From positions 248,001 to 312,000 of the forward strand of contig NZ_AUEG01000001.1 of assembly GCF_000425865.1 (NCBI RefSeq): a stretch of 64,000 nucleotides of DNA. Reading direction: 5' to 3'. The translations under genes and the position numbers were made by a program. This document shows, in pieces, positions 16,741 through 27,661 of this stretch (position 1 is the first letter of the stretch; each line of letters begins with the position of its first letter). The notes beneath the pieces were generated by a model. That model did no database searches, was not told the DNA's origin, and was given only the letters and a program-made list of their open reading frames with translations. The DNA is from Lacticigenium naphthae DSM 19658 (lineage in GTDB: Bacteria > Bacillota > Bacilli > Lactobacillales > Carnobacteriaceae_A).

Positions 16741-18870
16741 TTAATTAGTGATTTTATCTTTTATAAAATCAAAAACATCTCTCGTCCGTTCCTTGAGGAT
16801 AGACGTTCCCTCTTTCACTTGTTCTTCTACTCTTTTTATCGTCTCTTTTAGATTCCCGTTCATATATGGAGAATCTTTGCTTTCGGCTAAGCTAGCTGCA
16901 TCTTCAGTATCAAACGTGGTTTGTTCGGTATACGGCAGCATTTTTTCTAATTGTAACTCTAATACTTCTCCAATTCCTTTGGAACTTGTGCTGTTTAGGT
17001 AGTGATCTGTCGTAGTATAATCATAACCCATCCAACTAGCAACTACTAAATCTGGTGTATAACCAACAACCCACTGATCATTGACCCCAACTCTGGAATC
17101 TGTTTGAGTAGTTCCTGTTTTACCTGCTACTGAAAATCCATCTGGTTTATTATTTTTAGCAGTTCCATTCTCGAAAACACCTAACAAAAGACTATTCATT
17201 GTTTCAGCATTTTCAGCAGAGGTGACTTTTGTTTCTTTTACTTCCGTATTATCCACAACAACTGCACCAGTTGCATCAACAATTTTTGTTATTAAATGTC
17301 CTTCTTTTCTTATTCCTTCATTTGCAAATGTACTATATGCACTAGCCATTTCCAAAGGAGAAACACCGTTTAGCATACCTCCTAGAGCTAGTGAAGATAA
17401 ATTCTCATCTTCTTTTGAAATTGTTAAGCCGAACGCTCTTGCTTTTTTCGCTGAACGTTCAATACCTACTTCATTCAATAGCCAGACGGTCGGTGCATTC
17501 AAACTTTTTTCTACAGCTTCATAAAACGGCACTTTCCCAGTAGGAGAATACGTTTTGGATAAATTTTCTGGTGTAAAATCATCTTCTCCATAGGTCAATT
17601 TTTCATCAACTAGTAAATCATCTACGTCAAATCCTGCTTCTAAGGCAGGTGCAAACACTCCGATTGGTTTCATTACTGATCCAGGCTGTCTTTCCATCTG
17701 TGTAGCTCGATTATATCCTCTAAAAGTATATTCTCCTCTTCCACCGACAAGAGCTGTGACACCGCCTGTTTTGGGGTCTATTGAAACAGAAGCACTTTGG
17801 GCTAAAGTTCCATCTGGTGCCTGTTCGAACAAACTATCTTCTTGGAAAACTTCATCCATTGCTTGCTGATGGTTAGGATTTAAACTCGTATAGACCTTGT
17901 ACCCACTATTAAGCAAATCTTCTTCAAGAAAACCGTATTCCTTAATGGCTTCATTAATTACTGCATCAAAATAATATGGATAGCGATAGCCATTTTGAGA
18001 ATTAAATTGGTCGGATAAAATCAATTCTGTATCTTGGGCGCTCTTTTTATCTTCTTCGCTAATTTTATTGTTTGTCTCCATGAGAGACAAAACAATCGCT
18101 CTTCGTTCTTTCGAACGTTCCCTATTATCGATCGGATTATAATGCGAAGGTGCTTTTAGCATTCCGGCTAGCGTTGCTGCTTCAGCCAGTTCTATGTCTT
18201 CAGCATTTTTTCCAAAGTATTTCATTGAAGCATCTTCTACTCCCCAAACACCTTGACCAAAATAAGCATTGTTTAAATACATTTCGAATATTTCTTCTTT
18301 CTCATATGTTTTTTCTATTTCAACTGCAATTAATAATTCTTTTAGTTTACGCAGTAAGGTTTGGTCTAAGTTAAGATACGCATTTTTTGCTAATTGCTGC
18401 GTTATCGTGCTCCCCCCACCAACAATACTTCCTTTATTGATTACAAATCCAAAAGCTGCTCGAGCTATTCCAATTGGATCAAAACCGTAATGGGTATAAA
18501 ATCGTTTATCTTCAGTAGATAAAACTGCATCTTGTATTTCCAAATCTATTTGTTCCAGTTTAACGAATGTGCCTTTTTGAGCATACAACGTCCCTGCTTC
18601 TTCGCCGGTATGATCATAAATTGTAGTAGTTTGTTGCAAGGATGCCTGTAAGGATTTTATATTTTGATTTTTAGCTTGATAAAATAATAAGCTAAAAGTA
18701 ACCAATAAAGACGTCATAATCAAAAGTAAGGATATTTTGGTCAAATGAAACTTTTTCCAATGCTTTTTAATAAATTTCCTTGAAGAAATCAAAAGAGGTT
18801 TTAGCCATTTCCAAAATCCAAGACTAATTTCTTTAAATATTTTTTTGTATTTTTCCAGATTCATAATCAT
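16741..18870 (-). CDS. Class A penicillin-binding protein (PBP1A/PBP2A type)
   Basis: 709 residues. A basic cytoplasmic tail of about 45 residues leads to one membrane anchor (about 46-66), a glycosyltransferase-51 domain (TEDKRFYTHYGFDP, GGSTITQQLAKN, KELLIAVEIEKTYEKEEI) and a transpeptidase domain with the active-site Ser in PGSVMKP, SLNAPT as the SxN motif and AGKTGTT as the KTG box. It polymerises and cross-links peptidoglycan outside the membrane. The last 60 residues are charged and helical. Closest in context is B. subtilis PbpF (PBP2C), which lies in the same chromosome region, but I would not assign a symbol. ATG 18870 or 18864 are both possible starts (AAGG site). Confidence 0.93.
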   Translation of the reverse strand: MIMNLEKYKKIFKEISLGFWKWLKPLLISSRKFIKKHWKKFHLTKISLLLIMTSLLVTFSLLFYQAKNQNIKSLQASLQQTTTIYDHTGEEAGTLYAQKGTFVKLEQIDLEIQDAVLSTEDKRFYTHYGFDPIGIARAAFGFVINKGSIVGGGSTITQQLAKNAYLNLDQTLLRKLKELLIAVEIEKTYEKEEIFEMYLNNAYFGQGVWGVEDASMKYFGKNAEDIELAEAATLAGMLKAPSHYNPIDNRERSKERRAIVLSLMETNNKISEEDKKSAQDTELILSDQFNSQNGYRYPYYFDAVINEAIKEYGFLEEDLLNSGYKVYTSLNPNHQQAMDEVFQEDSLFEQAPDGTLAQSASVSIDPKTGGVTALVGGRGEYTFRGYNRATQMERQPGSVMKPIGVFAPALEAGFDVDDLLVDEKLTYGEDDFTPENLSKTYSPTGKVPFYEAVEKSLNAPTVWLLNEVGIERSAKKARAFGLTISKEDENLSSLALGGMLNGVSPLEMASAYSTFANEGIRKEGHLITKIVDATGAVVVDNTEVKETKVTSAENAETMNSLLLGVFENGTAKNNKPDGFSVAGKTGTTQTDSRVGVNDQWVVGYTPDLVVASWMGYDYTTTDHYLNSTSSKGIGEVLELQLEKMLPYTEQTTFDTEDAASLAESKDSPYMNGNLKETIKRVEEQVKEGTSILKERTRDVFDFIKDKITN

Positions 18871-18909
18871 TCAATCCTTACTATGTCAATTTATCCTAGT
18901 TAGTTTACC

Positions 18910-18954
18910 AAAAAAACTCACAGGAAACATCCATCTTTAGGATGAACCTGTGAA
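18910..18954 (-). terminator. Terminator after nrnA
   Basis: CACAGGTTCATCC and GGATGTTTCCTGTG pair around a short loop; seven T follow on the minus strand. Confidence 0.85.
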
Positions 18955-18968
18955 TTCTTTTTACTTTC

Positions 18969-19925
18969 TTATTTTTTCTGTTGAACTGCATCTGTCAATT
19001 CATTAAGAATCTCGCTGATTTCTTTTTCATCTTTTGCATTTGCACCGCTTGCTAGAGGATGACCTCCACCCTCATGTTTCTTAGCGATTTCATTGATGAC
19101 TGTCCTTTTAGATCGTATCCGACAACGATAAGCTTTATTTTGTTGTTGAACAAATATGACCCAGGCTTCTATGCCCTGAATACCCCCTGGCAAAGAAACT
19201 ACTGCGGAGGTGTCACTATCTACCAAGTCAAAATCTTTTAATATTTTCTTTGTGAGCACAATGTGTCCGACACCCACTGAATTCACCTGAAGATTTTGTA
19301 AAACGTATCCTTTTAATCGCGCAATTTTAAGCTCAACTTGATTCATCGCATCATTAACTTCTGTATGGGAGAATTCTTGTTCCATTAAAAATCCCGCCAA
19401 TTCCATTGTTTTAGTTGAGGTCGCCGGATAAAGAAAGCGATTGGTGTCTCCCACTATACCTGCATACAATAATCGAGCAGCCTCCGAATTCAGGGTAAGT
19501 TCAGGAGTTGATTTCACTAAATCAGCGATGAGTTCACATGTGCTACTGCTCGAAGCATCCACCCATTGAATCGATCCATAGGGTTCTTCGTTCGGATGAT
19601 GATCAATTTTAATGATATCTTTTCCCTCGGAGTAATTTCTATCTGAAATCCTATCCGTGTTTGCAGTATCAACTACGATTACAAGTGCATTTGAATAAGT
19701 ATCGGATTCGATTGAATCCATTGAAGAAAGAAAACTCAAATCACCTGGGTCATCTCCTACAATATATACTTCTTTATCAGGGTAATTGTGTTGAATAACT
19801 TCCTTTAACCCTGCTTGGGAACCGATTGCATCTGGATCCGGTCTCACATGGCGGTGAATGATTATTCGTTTATACTCTCTTATTTTTTCAAGAATATCTT
19901 TTTTTATATTTGAGTTTCTATTCAA
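18969..19925 (-). CDS. nrnA: Bifunctional oligoribonuclease / pAp phosphatase NrnA
   Basis: 318 residues of the DHH/DHHA1 family. DHH-domain motifs RHVRPDPDAIGSQ, VDTANTDR and IDHHPNEE are followed by the DHHA1 motif EGGGHPLASGA. NrnA degrades nano-RNAs to mononucleotides and dephosphorylates 3'-phosphoadenosine 5'-phosphate; members also process c-di-AMP-derived pApA. The start is TTG 19925: AGGAGG sits 7 bases upstream and overlaps the end of the preceding gene, and no ATG is placed correctly. The DHHA1 block keeps GGGH. Transcribed after the YtoI-type gene with an 11-bp gap. Confidence 0.95.
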   Translation of the reverse strand: MNRNSNIKKDILEKIREYKRIIIHRHVRPDPDAIGSQAGLKEVIQHNYPDKEVYIVGDDPGDLSFLSSMDSIESDTYSNALVIVVDTANTDRISDRNYSEGKDIIKIDHHPNEEPYGSIQWVDASSSSTCELIADLVKSTPELTLNSEAARLLYAGIVGDTNRFLYPATSTKTMELAGFLMEQEFSHTEVNDAMNQVELKIARLKGYVLQNLQVNSVGVGHIVLTKKILKDFDLVDSDTSAVVSLPGGIQGIEAWVIFVQQQNKAYRCRIRSKRTVINEIAKKHEGGGHPLASGANAKDEKEISEILNELTDAVQQKK

Positions 19926-19936
19926 TTAACTTCCTC

Positions 19937-21262
19937 CTAATTTTTTTGAATCAATTGGCAAACGACAATAGCCTTAGCTGCTAATCCATTCTCGCTGTAT
20001 AATTCAATATCCATCCTCGCTGATTTTCTTCCTATATCAAATATCTTTGGAATGATCGTGATCTCCGCACCAAATTGAATCAATTTGAAGTAATGAAGAC
20101 TCATTTGTTCGACTACCAAATTTCGCTTATGAACGCTTGCCAAAGCTTTATAAGCCGATTCAGAAACGACCTCACTTAATACTCCAAATGAAATCGTACC
20201 TACATTGTTTGTCATTTGAGGGGTCACAGAAAATTTTAATTCCATCGTTTCGCTTGATTCCATAGTCTCTTCTGGAACTTTTATTAGTCGGTTAATTTGG
20301 TCTGCAATAGTGTCTCCCATTTGAGGTTGTCTTTGAGCAGATTGCATTGCTTTCATCACATCTTGTCTAGAAATAATTCCCTTAAGGGTCAAATCATCTT
20401 TCACCACTGGCATTACTTCTAAACCGTCCCAAATCATTGTATGAGCAACACTTGCTACGCTCATGTGAGTTTTTACATAATAGGGATTTCTTGTCATGAC
20501 GCGATCGATTTTCATTTTATCTTGTTTACCAATGACATCTTTAGCTGTAACTATACCAACCAATCGATTACTTTTTCCTACTATTGGAAAGCGAGTATGT
20601 CCACTCGCTTCATTCAATTTACGGTAATCATCAACGGTATCATCAACGGATAAATACTCTGTCTGATTTAGTTTAGTATAAATATCTTCGGTCAACATAA
20701 TTTCTTTTTTAATTAGTTGATCAGTCATTGCACGGTTAATCATGGCTGCCACAGTGAACGTATCGTATGAAGTGGTCATCAAAGGTAATTCTTTTCCATT
20801 TGCTAAATCAATAATTTCTTTTTCTGTTCCAAATCCACCAGTTATCAGCACTGCTGCTCCGTTTTCTAAAGCTAATCGCTGTGCTTCTTCTCGATTCCCC
20901 ACTATCATTAGCGATTCTTTGGAGATATATCGGACCATAGCTTCTTCTTTCATTGCTCCAATAATAAATTTAGTCAGTGTTTTTTGGAGTCCCTTCTCTC
21001 CTCCTAAAACCTCTCCTTCAATCACACTTAATACTTCTGAAAAAGTTAAATTTTTAATGGCCTCTTTCCGCTTTTTTTCTATCCGTATAGTTCCCACCCT
21101 TTGAATAGTAGATACTAATCCATGGTTTTCTGCATCTTTGATTGCACGATAAGCTGTTCCTTCACTTACATCCATAGCTTTTGCGATCAATCTTACGGAT
21201 ATTTTTTCTCCTATAGGTAGTGATTCAATATGCTTAATTATTTTTTCATGTTTAGTAGCCAT
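19937..21262 (-). CDS. ytoI: YtoI-type regulator: HTH, DRTGG, two CBS and hotdog domains
   Basis: 441 residues. In order: a winged-helix-like N-terminus (about 1-65, MDVSEGTAYRAIKDAENHGLV), a DRTGG domain (about 70-180, containing ITGGFGTEKEIIDLA), two CBS motifs (about 190-310, RVMTRNPYYV and VVKDDLTLKGIISRQDVM) and a C-terminal hotdog/thioesterase-like fold (about 335-440). CBS pairs bind adenine nucleotides, so it may be a nucleotide-sensing transcription regulator, but its ligand and targets are unknown. In B. subtilis ytoI also lies next to nrnA (ytqI), which suggests a shared nucleotide theme. Ribosome site GGAG 8 bases before the ATG. Confidence 0.88.
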   Translation of the reverse strand: MATKHEKIIKHIESLPIGEKISVRLIAKAMDVSEGTAYRAIKDAENHGLVSTIQRVGTIRIEKKRKEAIKNLTFSEVLSVIEGEVLGGEKGLQKTLTKFIIGAMKEEAMVRYISKESLMIVGNREEAQRLALENGAAVLITGGFGTEKEIIDLANGKELPLMTTSYDTFTVAAMINRAMTDQLIKKEIMLTEDIYTKLNQTEYLSVDDTVDDYRKLNEASGHTRFPIVGKSNRLVGIVTAKDVIGKQDKMKIDRVMTRNPYYVKTHMSVASVAHTMIWDGLEVMPVVKDDLTLKGIISRQDVMKAMQSAQRQPQMGDTIADQINRLIKVPEETMESSETMELKFSVTPQMTNNVGTISFGVLSEVVSESAYKALASVHKRNLVVEQMSLHYFKLIQFGAEITIIPKIFDIGRKSARMDIELYSENGLAAKAIVVCQLIQKN

Positions 21263-21300
21263 AAATGTATCTCCATTCTTAACTCGCTAAATTAGATAAA

Positions 21301-22446
21301 TTAAAAATTTTCGTAGTTTGTTTCTTTTCGTTTCCAAAGAGGTAGTTCTATATTTTCATACAAAATTGGATCTAAATTAGTTACTGTTATTCCTAATAAT
21401 CTTATCCCTCTTTGTAGAGTATTATTTTCTTCCCAAAGATCTTGAGCAATATAACTTAGTTGTTCTTCATCTTTAATATAATAATTCATCGTTTTCCTTC
21501 TTGTAATGGTTTCAAAGTCGCTATACCGGATTTTTAGAACAGCTGTTTTTCCATGTTTTTTTACTTTCATTAAACTTTCTATAACTTGTTTCGCTAATTC
21601 GCTTAATGCTGATCTTATTTCAGATTCTGTTTTCAAATCTTTTGAAAAGGTTGTTTCTTTTCCAACTGATTTCCGATTTCTATCTGGAGAAACAACGGAA
21701 TGATCAATTCCTCTTACTTTAAGATATAATGAATAGCCCATTTTCCCAAAACCTTTGATCAATTTCATTTCGCTCATTTCGTATAAATCTTTTCCATTAT
21801 AAATCGATAATTCATGCATACGCTCCACTGTTTTTTTACCCACACCATAATATTTTTCTATAGGCAAAGTCATCAAAAATTCATGGGCGTCTTCCGGAGT
21901 GATGGTAGTTATTCCTGACGGTTTTTTATAGTCAGAGGCTAATTTGGCAATGAATTTGTTATAAGAAACACCGGCGGAACTTGTTAACCGCGTTTTTTCC
22001 CAAATTTCTCTTTGGATTTGATGTGCAAGAACCGTTGCACTTTTAATTCCTTTTTTATTATTTGTAACATCTAAATAGGCTTCATCCAGAGATAAAGGCT
22101 CAAAAACATCTGTATAACTTTTAAAAATTTCTCTGATTTCCTTTGAAACATCTCGATACAAATCATAATGTCCGGATATAAATATCCCTTTAGGACAAAG
22201 TTCATAAGCCTTTTGTGCACTCATAGCTGAGTGAATACCGTATTTTCTAGCCTCATAACTTGCGGTCGCGACAACACCCCTACCTCCACTTTCCTTTGGA
22301 TGTTTTGCAATAATAACTGGTTTTCCCTCGAGTGAAGGATTTTCTCTTATTTCTACAGAGGCAAAAAAAGCATCCATGTCAATGTGAATGATTTTTCGGT
22401 TGGTTTCTATCTTAGGATCATCAAAAGTCAATACGCCATATTTCAT
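21301..22446 (-). CDS. dinB: DNA polymerase IV (Y-family)
   Basis: 381 residues. Y-family polymerase catalytic motifs are intact: IHIDMDAFFASVE (first Asp and steric gate Phe), YEARKYGI, and PLSLDEAYLDVT (Asp-Glu), then a helix-hairpin-helix thumb (YYGVGKKTVERMHELSI) and a little-finger domain from about 245. It copies past damaged bases at low fidelity. Ribosome site GGAGG lies 8 bases before the ATG. The -10-like TATAAT lies in the upstream region; only a very degenerate LexA-like sequence was seen there. Stand-alone gene, bounded by a terminator upstream. Confidence 0.96.
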   Translation of the reverse strand: MKYGVLTFDDPKIETNRKIIHIDMDAFFASVEIRENPSLEGKPVIIAKHPKESGGRGVVATASYEARKYGIHSAMSAQKAYELCPKGIFISGHYDLYRDVSKEIREIFKSYTDVFEPLSLDEAYLDVTNNKKGIKSATVLAHQIQREIWEKTRLTSSAGVSYNKFIAKLASDYKKPSGITTITPEDAHEFLMTLPIEKYYGVGKKTVERMHELSIYNGKDLYEMSEMKLIKGFGKMGYSLYLKVRGIDHSVVSPDRNRKSVGKETTFSKDLKTESEIRSALSELAKQVIESLMKVKKHGKTAVLKIRYSDFETITRRKTMNYYIKDEEQLSYIAQDLWEENNTLQRGIRLLGITVTNLDPILYENIELPLWKRKETNYENF

Positions 22447-22506
22447 AGACCGTCCCTCCTCACTCTATTATAAAACACACATTCCTAAAGAGCTATGCAG
22501 ATAATG

Positions 22507-22536
22507 AAAAAAGTCTGGATTCGATATCCAGACTTC
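22507..22536 (-). terminator. Terminator after comN
   Basis: AAGTCTGGAT pairs with ATCCAGACTT around a 5-base loop, followed by six T on the minus strand; it insulates comN from dinB. Confidence 0.92.
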
Positions 22537-22567
22537 CTTATTCCATTGTTGAGTTCTTTTCGTTTGA

Positions 22568-22846
22568 TTACAGTAATCCTTCTAGATTGATTTCTTGAAG
22601 AGATACGTGTGTTGTTTGAGCTTTTACTGATTCATAATTAAAATAATCGTTTGGCTCTAGGCTCATTATATCTGCTACTTGGCTATAATACTTCGCAGGA
22701 ATTTGTCTCTTCCATTTAAATTGAATAAAAAAATCCCATAAATCTACGGGCTCTATTTCAGTATATCCAGATTTCATAAAATCAGCAACTTTGTATTTAA
22801 TCCAATATTCGTACATTGAAAAAGAATAAAGAGGCGGTTGAGACAT
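22568..22846 (-). CDS. comN: ComN-like post-transcriptional regulator
   Basis: 92 residues resembling ComN (YrzD) of B. subtilis, with the pattern YEYWIKYKVADFMKSGY, DLWDFFIQFKWK and a tail rich in aromatic residues. B. subtilis ComN controls comE mRNA after transcription and localises with DivIVA. In Bacilli the gene lies near the yajC/secDF region; here it is between dinB and yajC with its own terminator. Ribosome site AAGGAGG precedes the ATG. The match is by motif recall, not by alignment. Confidence 0.8.
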   Translation of the reverse strand: MSQPPLYSFSMYEYWIKYKVADFMKSGYTEIEPVDLWDFFIQFKWKRQIPAKYYSQVADIMSLEPNDYFNYESVKAQTTHVSLQEINLEGLL

Positions 22847-22870
22847 AAGACATCCTCCTTCAAAAATTAA

Positions 22871-22909
22871 ATAAAAAGAGTTGAGACACGTGCCTCAACC
22901 CTTTTTATT
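22871..22909 (-). terminator. Terminator after yajC
   Basis: An inverted repeat GGGTTGAGGC/GTCTCAACTC with a short loop is followed on the minus strand by TTTTTATTT. Confidence 0.85.
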
Positions 22910-22943
22910 TAAAAGAATAGTTTGTAGAATCTTTTTTATACTA

Positions 22944-23270
22944 TTATTCAGCAGAATCAGTTGGGCGGTTGTTACCTAACTCTTCAGTTGATGTAACAGT
23001 TGATGATCCTTTTTCCACTACCTTGGAAATGGCACGTCTTTCAAAAGTTAAATAGATGCCTTCACAATCAAGAATAACTGTGTGTGCCTCTGTATTTACT
23101 TCATCTATGATACCGTTTAAGCCACCGATAGTAACAACACTATCTCCTTTTTCCAGAGAATCAAGCATTTTCTGAGTTTCTTTTGCTTGTTTTTGTTGCG
23201 GACGAATCATCATAAAATACATAATTCCGATAATTACTACGAAAGGTAAAAAACTAAAAATAAACTCCAT
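22944..23270 (-). CDS. yajC: Preprotein translocase subunit YajC
   Basis: 108 residues with one N-terminal membrane helix (about 4-20, FIFSFLPFVVIIGIMYFMM) followed by the signature IRPQQKQAKETQKMLDSLEKGDSVVTIGGLNG. YajC associates with SecDF at the Sec translocase. Next to tgt and queA as in many bacteria; the gap to tgt is 130 bp. Ribosome site AGGA lies just before the ATG. No sign of the secDF genes nearby in the window. Confidence 0.95.
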   Translation of the reverse strand: MEFIFSFLPFVVIIGIMYFMMIRPQQKQAKETQKMLDSLEKGDSVVTIGGLNGIIDEVNTEAHTVILDCEGIYLTFERRAISKVVEKGSSTVTSTEELGNNRPTDSAE

Positions 23271-23399
23271 TATTCATTCCTCCATTTTCTTACGATACTT
23301 TCTTACCATAACAAACTTTTTTTGAAATTACTACACTTAATTATAGTGTTATTCTACTTCTTTGCCTCATAAATCGATTAAACATCCAACAATAAATCT

Positions 23400-24593
<1,194 letters not shown>

Positions 24594-24741
24594 TTAGTCA
24601 AACTGGATTAATAGCTTTTTACACATGTTACTTCTTAACCAATGCCTTTAAAGTAGGTTTTTTAATCCATTTCCGGTATTCCTTCTTTCTTTCCTTGCAT
24701 TAAAAGTATAAAAGTGATTTCCCTCAGACATCGAAGTTTTG

Positions 24742-24761
24742 TAAAACAACAACTTGTTTTA
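24742..24761 (-). repeat. Perfect inverted repeat between queA and tgt
   Basis: TAAAACAA and TTGTTTTA flank a 4-base loop, 48 bp after the queA stop codon. It could be a weak terminator of queA, but no clear T run follows. I see nothing else in the 263-bp gap apart from the tgt promoter. Confidence 0.4.
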
Positions 24762-24808
24762 GAATGGGCAACACTATTTGGATCAACTCTCTTGTATTCA
24801 CAATTTTT

Positions 24809-25840
24809 TTATTTTACAAACATGGCGTCCCCAAAACTGAAAAACCGATATTTTCCATTCACTGCATGTTGATAGGCTTCTAATACAAATTCTCTCCCAG
24901 CAAATGCACTTACCAACATGATTAATGTCGATTTGGGTAGATGGAAATTTGTAATAAAAGCATCTACTACACTAAATGTATATCCTGGTGCAATGAATAT
25001 ATCCGTCCATCCACTGTCAGCTCTAAGTTCTCCTTGATATTTTGTTCCAATTGTTTCCAAAGTGCGAATAGATGTTGTTCCAACAGCGACAATTTTATTC
25101 CCATTTTTTCTTGTTTCATTTAATATTTCTGCGGCTTCTTGGCTTAGTTGATAGAATTCTGAATGCATTTTGTGATCTTCAACATTCTCGACACTAACTG
25201 GTCTGAAGGTCCCTAAACCAACATGAAGAGTTAAAAAGACCAGCTTTACGCCTTTTCCTTTTATTTCTTCTAGTAACTCATTAGTGAAATGTAAACCTGC
25301 AGTAGGGGCAGCCGCTGAACCGTTCTCTTTTGCATAAACTGTTTGGTATCGCTCCTGATCCTTTAATCGCTCTTTAATATAAGGAGGTAACGGCATTTCT
25401 CCAAGTGACTCTAATACCTCAAGGAAGATTCCTTCATAGGAAAATTCAATTATTCTCCCACCATGTTCAAGTTCTTCTACTATTTCCCCTTTGAGCCTTC
25501 CATCTCCGAAGGTTACCTTTGTACCTTTTTTTGCTCTTTTTGCCGGTTTAACAAGGGTTTCCCATTTGTCTCCCGCAACGTTCTTCAATAAGAGCAATTC
25601 TAAATGACCATCGGTTTCAACTTTCTGACCATACAAACGTGCTGGGAGAACACGCGTATTATTCATTACTAAAGCGTCACCTGTTGATAATTCTTTAATA
25701 ATATCTGTGAACTGTGTGTCCACGATTTCTTTCTCTTTTGAATCTAGAATCATTAATTTAGAACCTGAACGATTACTTAATGGGGTTTGTGCAATTAATT
25801 CTTCTGGTAATTTATAGTCAAAATCTTCAGTTGATAACAT
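24809..25840 (-). CDS. queA: S-adenosylmethionine:tRNA ribosyltransferase-isomerase
   Basis: 343 residues. QueA transfers and isomerises the ribosyl moiety of SAM onto preQ1-modified tRNA to give epoxyqueuosine. Typical blocks are [15 protein letters not shown] at the start, [43 protein letters not shown] and TTSIRTLE, and [18 protein letters not shown] near the end. Placed 26 bp after ruvB, so ruvA-ruvB-queA form one run in the usual Firmicute order. Confidence 0.97.
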   Translation of the reverse strand: MLSTEDFDYKLPEELIAQTPLSNRSGSKLMILDSKEKEIVDTQFTDIIKELSTGDALVMNNTRVLPARLYGQKVETDGHLELLLLKNVAGDKWETLVKPAKRAKKGTKVTFGDGRLKGEIVEELEHGGRIIEFSYEGIFLEVLESLGEMPLPPYIKERLKDQERYQTVYAKENGSAAAPTAGLHFTNELLEEIKGKGVKLVFLTLHVGLGTFRPVSVENVEDHKMHSEFYQLSQEAAEILNETRKNGNKIVAVGTTSIRTLETIGTKYQGELRADSGWTDIFIAPGYTFSVVDAFITNFHLPKSTLIMLVSAFAGREFVLEAYQHAVNGKYRFFSFGDAMFVK

Positions 25841-25865
25841 AAAATACTTTTTCTCCTTTTATTTT

Positions 25866-26870
25866 CTACGGATTAGTAGGAAAGGGTATGTTCATATGCT
25901 CATAACCTCGAGCAGTGACCATTCTTCCACGGGGTGTTCGTTGAATAAATCCAACTTGAAGTAAATAAGGTTCAATCATATCTTCTATTGTTTCTGTATC
26001 TTCACTAATATTAGCTGCTAAAGTAGATAACCCTACTGGGCCCCCACTATACATTTGGATCATTGTCATGAGTAGTTTCTGATCGACTGAGTCCAATCCT
26101 TCCTTATCTACCCTTAACAATTCTAAAGCTAGTGACGCTGCATTTTTCGTGACTGTTCCATCACCTTTAACTTGAGCAAAATCCCGCACCCTCTTCAGTA
26201 GCCGGTTAGCTATTCTTGGAGTTCCTCTTGATCGTCTAGCGACCTCTAGTGAACCTTCTGCATTTATAATCGTATCGAGCACTTCCGCAGATCGCAATAC
26301 AATTTTATCCAGTTCTTTAACTGTATAATACTCCATGTGTGCTAGAATACCAAATCGATCTCTGAGAGGCGCAGATAGTAGCCCTGCTCGCGTTGTTGCA
26401 CCTATTAAGGTAAAGGGAGGCAGAGGGAAATGAACTGGATGAGCCGACGGTCCTTGCCCCACTATGATATCTATATAAAAATCTTCCATCGCAGAGTACA
26501 AGATTTCTTCTACCATACGAGGAAGACGATGAATTTCGTCTATAAAAAGAATATCACCAGGATTTAATTCATTTAGCAAAGCAACCAAATCCCCTGATTT
26601 CTCAATAGCAGGGCCACTCGTTGTCCGAATTTCCACATTCATTTCATTCGCAATGACCATAGCAAGCGTTGTCTTCCCAAGTCCGGGCGGTCCATAAAGT
26701 AATACATGATCCAATGCTTCTTCTCTTTTTTTTGCTGCTTCAATATAGATCGAGAGCTCTTGTTTTACTTTTTCTTGACCTATATATTCTTTTAACCTTT
26801 GTGGACGAAGAGATTGTTCAATTGAGTCTTCATCTAGCTGGACTTCTGTCGATACCACGCGTTCATCCAT
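25866..26870 (-). CDS. ruvB: Holliday junction helicase motor RuvB
   Basis: 334 residues. AAA+ ATPase with Walker [12 protein letters not shown], Walker [10 protein letters not shown], sensor 1 [10 protein letters not shown] and an arginine-finger region PLRDRFG, followed by a winged-helix DNA-binding domain (about 255-334). RuvB hexamers pump DNA through the RuvA-bound junction in recombination repair. Lies 20 bp after ruvA, so the two are co-transcribed. No motif missing. Confidence 0.97.
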   Translation of the reverse strand: MDERVVSTEVQLDEDSIEQSLRPQRLKEYIGQEKVKQELSIYIEAAKKREEALDHVLLYGPPGLGKTTLAMVIANEMNVEIRTTSGPAIEKSGDLVALLNELNPGDILFIDEIHRLPRMVEEILYSAMEDFYIDIIVGQGPSAHPVHFPLPPFTLIGATTRAGLLSAPLRDRFGILAHMEYYTVKELDKIVLRSAEVLDTIINAEGSLEVARRSRGTPRIANRLLKRVRDFAQVKGDGTVTKNAASLALELLRVDKEGLDSVDQKLLMTMIQMYSGGPVGLSTLAANISEDTETIEDMIEPYLLQVGFIQRTPRGRMVTARGYEHMNIPFPTNP

Positions 26871-26890
26871 TTCTATCCCTCCTCTCTACC

Positions 26891-27493
26891 TTATTTTTTC
26901 ATTAATAGTGTCAAAGCATTGCGAATGTATTCGTCTGTGGATTCATACGATTTTTGCTCGAGAATTTTTCTTACTCTTTTAATTTCTTTCAAATTATATC
27001 CTAGAGCACTCAAGGCTTCCAAAGCTTCTTCTAATTCTTGATTTCCTCGCTCTAAACTTTGGAAATAAGTAGTGTCTTCCATTCCAACTGATAAAGCCAG
27101 TTCGCCCAGTTTTCCTTTCAAATCTAAAACCATTTGCGCAGCTGTTTTTTTACCAACGCCAGGAAATTTCATTAGAAACTTTACATTTTCTTCTTCGATG
27201 GCCTGAATCAATCCATAATGATCTTCATTAGCTAATATAGCTAGACCACTTTTGGGTCCGATTCCGGATACATTGATCAGTTTTTTAAAGAGCTGTTTTT
27301 CCTCATATGTCCGGAAACCAAAAAGCAATATGGAATCTTGGTGAACATCTTGATAAACATAAACCACAATTTCATTCCCTATTTTAAATCGATACGGATT
27401 TGCTGCATGAACTAAGTAGCCAACACCTTGTACATCAATTACAATGGCGGTTGGTGTAATAGTTTCGATTGTTCCTTTCAAATATTCAAACAT
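26891..27493 (-). CDS. ruvA: Holliday junction-binding protein RuvA
   Basis: 200 residues. N-terminal OB fold (MFEYLKGTIETITPTAIVID), central tandem helix-hairpin-helix repeats (LINVSGIGPKSGLAIL and LMKFPGVGKKTAAQMV) and a C-terminal domain that contacts RuvB (LEALSALGYNLKEIKRV). It recognises four-way junctions. ATG 27493 has GGAG 6 bases upstream; the in-frame ATG at 27517 has none and would add residues not found in the family. Preceded by a promoter with a palindrome over its -10. Confidence 0.96.
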   Translation of the reverse strand: MFEYLKGTIETITPTAIVIDVQGVGYLVHAANPYRFKIGNEIVVYVYQDVHQDSILLFGFRTYEEKQLFKKLINVSGIGPKSGLAILANEDHYGLIQAIEEENVKFLMKFPGVGKKTAAQMVLDLKGKLGELALSVGMEDTTYFQSLERGNQELEEALEALSALGYNLKEIKRVRKILEQKSYESTDEYIRNALTLLMKK

Positions 27494-27540
27494 AGCTATC
27501 TCCATTTCATTAAGCAAAAGTCACTGTATATTCCTCTCAC

Positions 27541-27562
27541 ATTTTACCATATTTCATGGTAA
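27541..27562 (-). promoter_or_regulatory. Extended -10 promoter of ruvA with overlapping palindrome
   Basis: On the minus strand TGGTAAAAT forms an extended -10. It is overlapped by a perfect inverted repeat TTACCAT-5-ATGGTAA (27544-27562), shaped like a repressor operator. It does not match the LexA consensus. Confidence 0.45.
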
Positions 27563-27601
27563 GATTCATCATTACTCTATTTTACTTACTATTTGCACTG
27601 C

Positions 27602-27640
27602 AAAAAAAAAAGAAGAACAGAATGGATTATACTGTCCTTA
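27602..27640 (-). terminator. Probable terminator after msrB
   Basis: GGACAG and CTGTTC can pair around a loop of about 10 bases, with a long T run (ten T after TTCT) on the minus strand. The stem is short. Confidence 0.55.
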
Positions 27641-27661
27641 CTTTTAAATGAAAAACTCTAA

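Noticed and set aside
22455-22490. LexA-like sequence GGAATGTGTGTTTT upstream of dinB
   Set aside because: It misses both outer C/G bases of the consensus and its match could be chance; not called.
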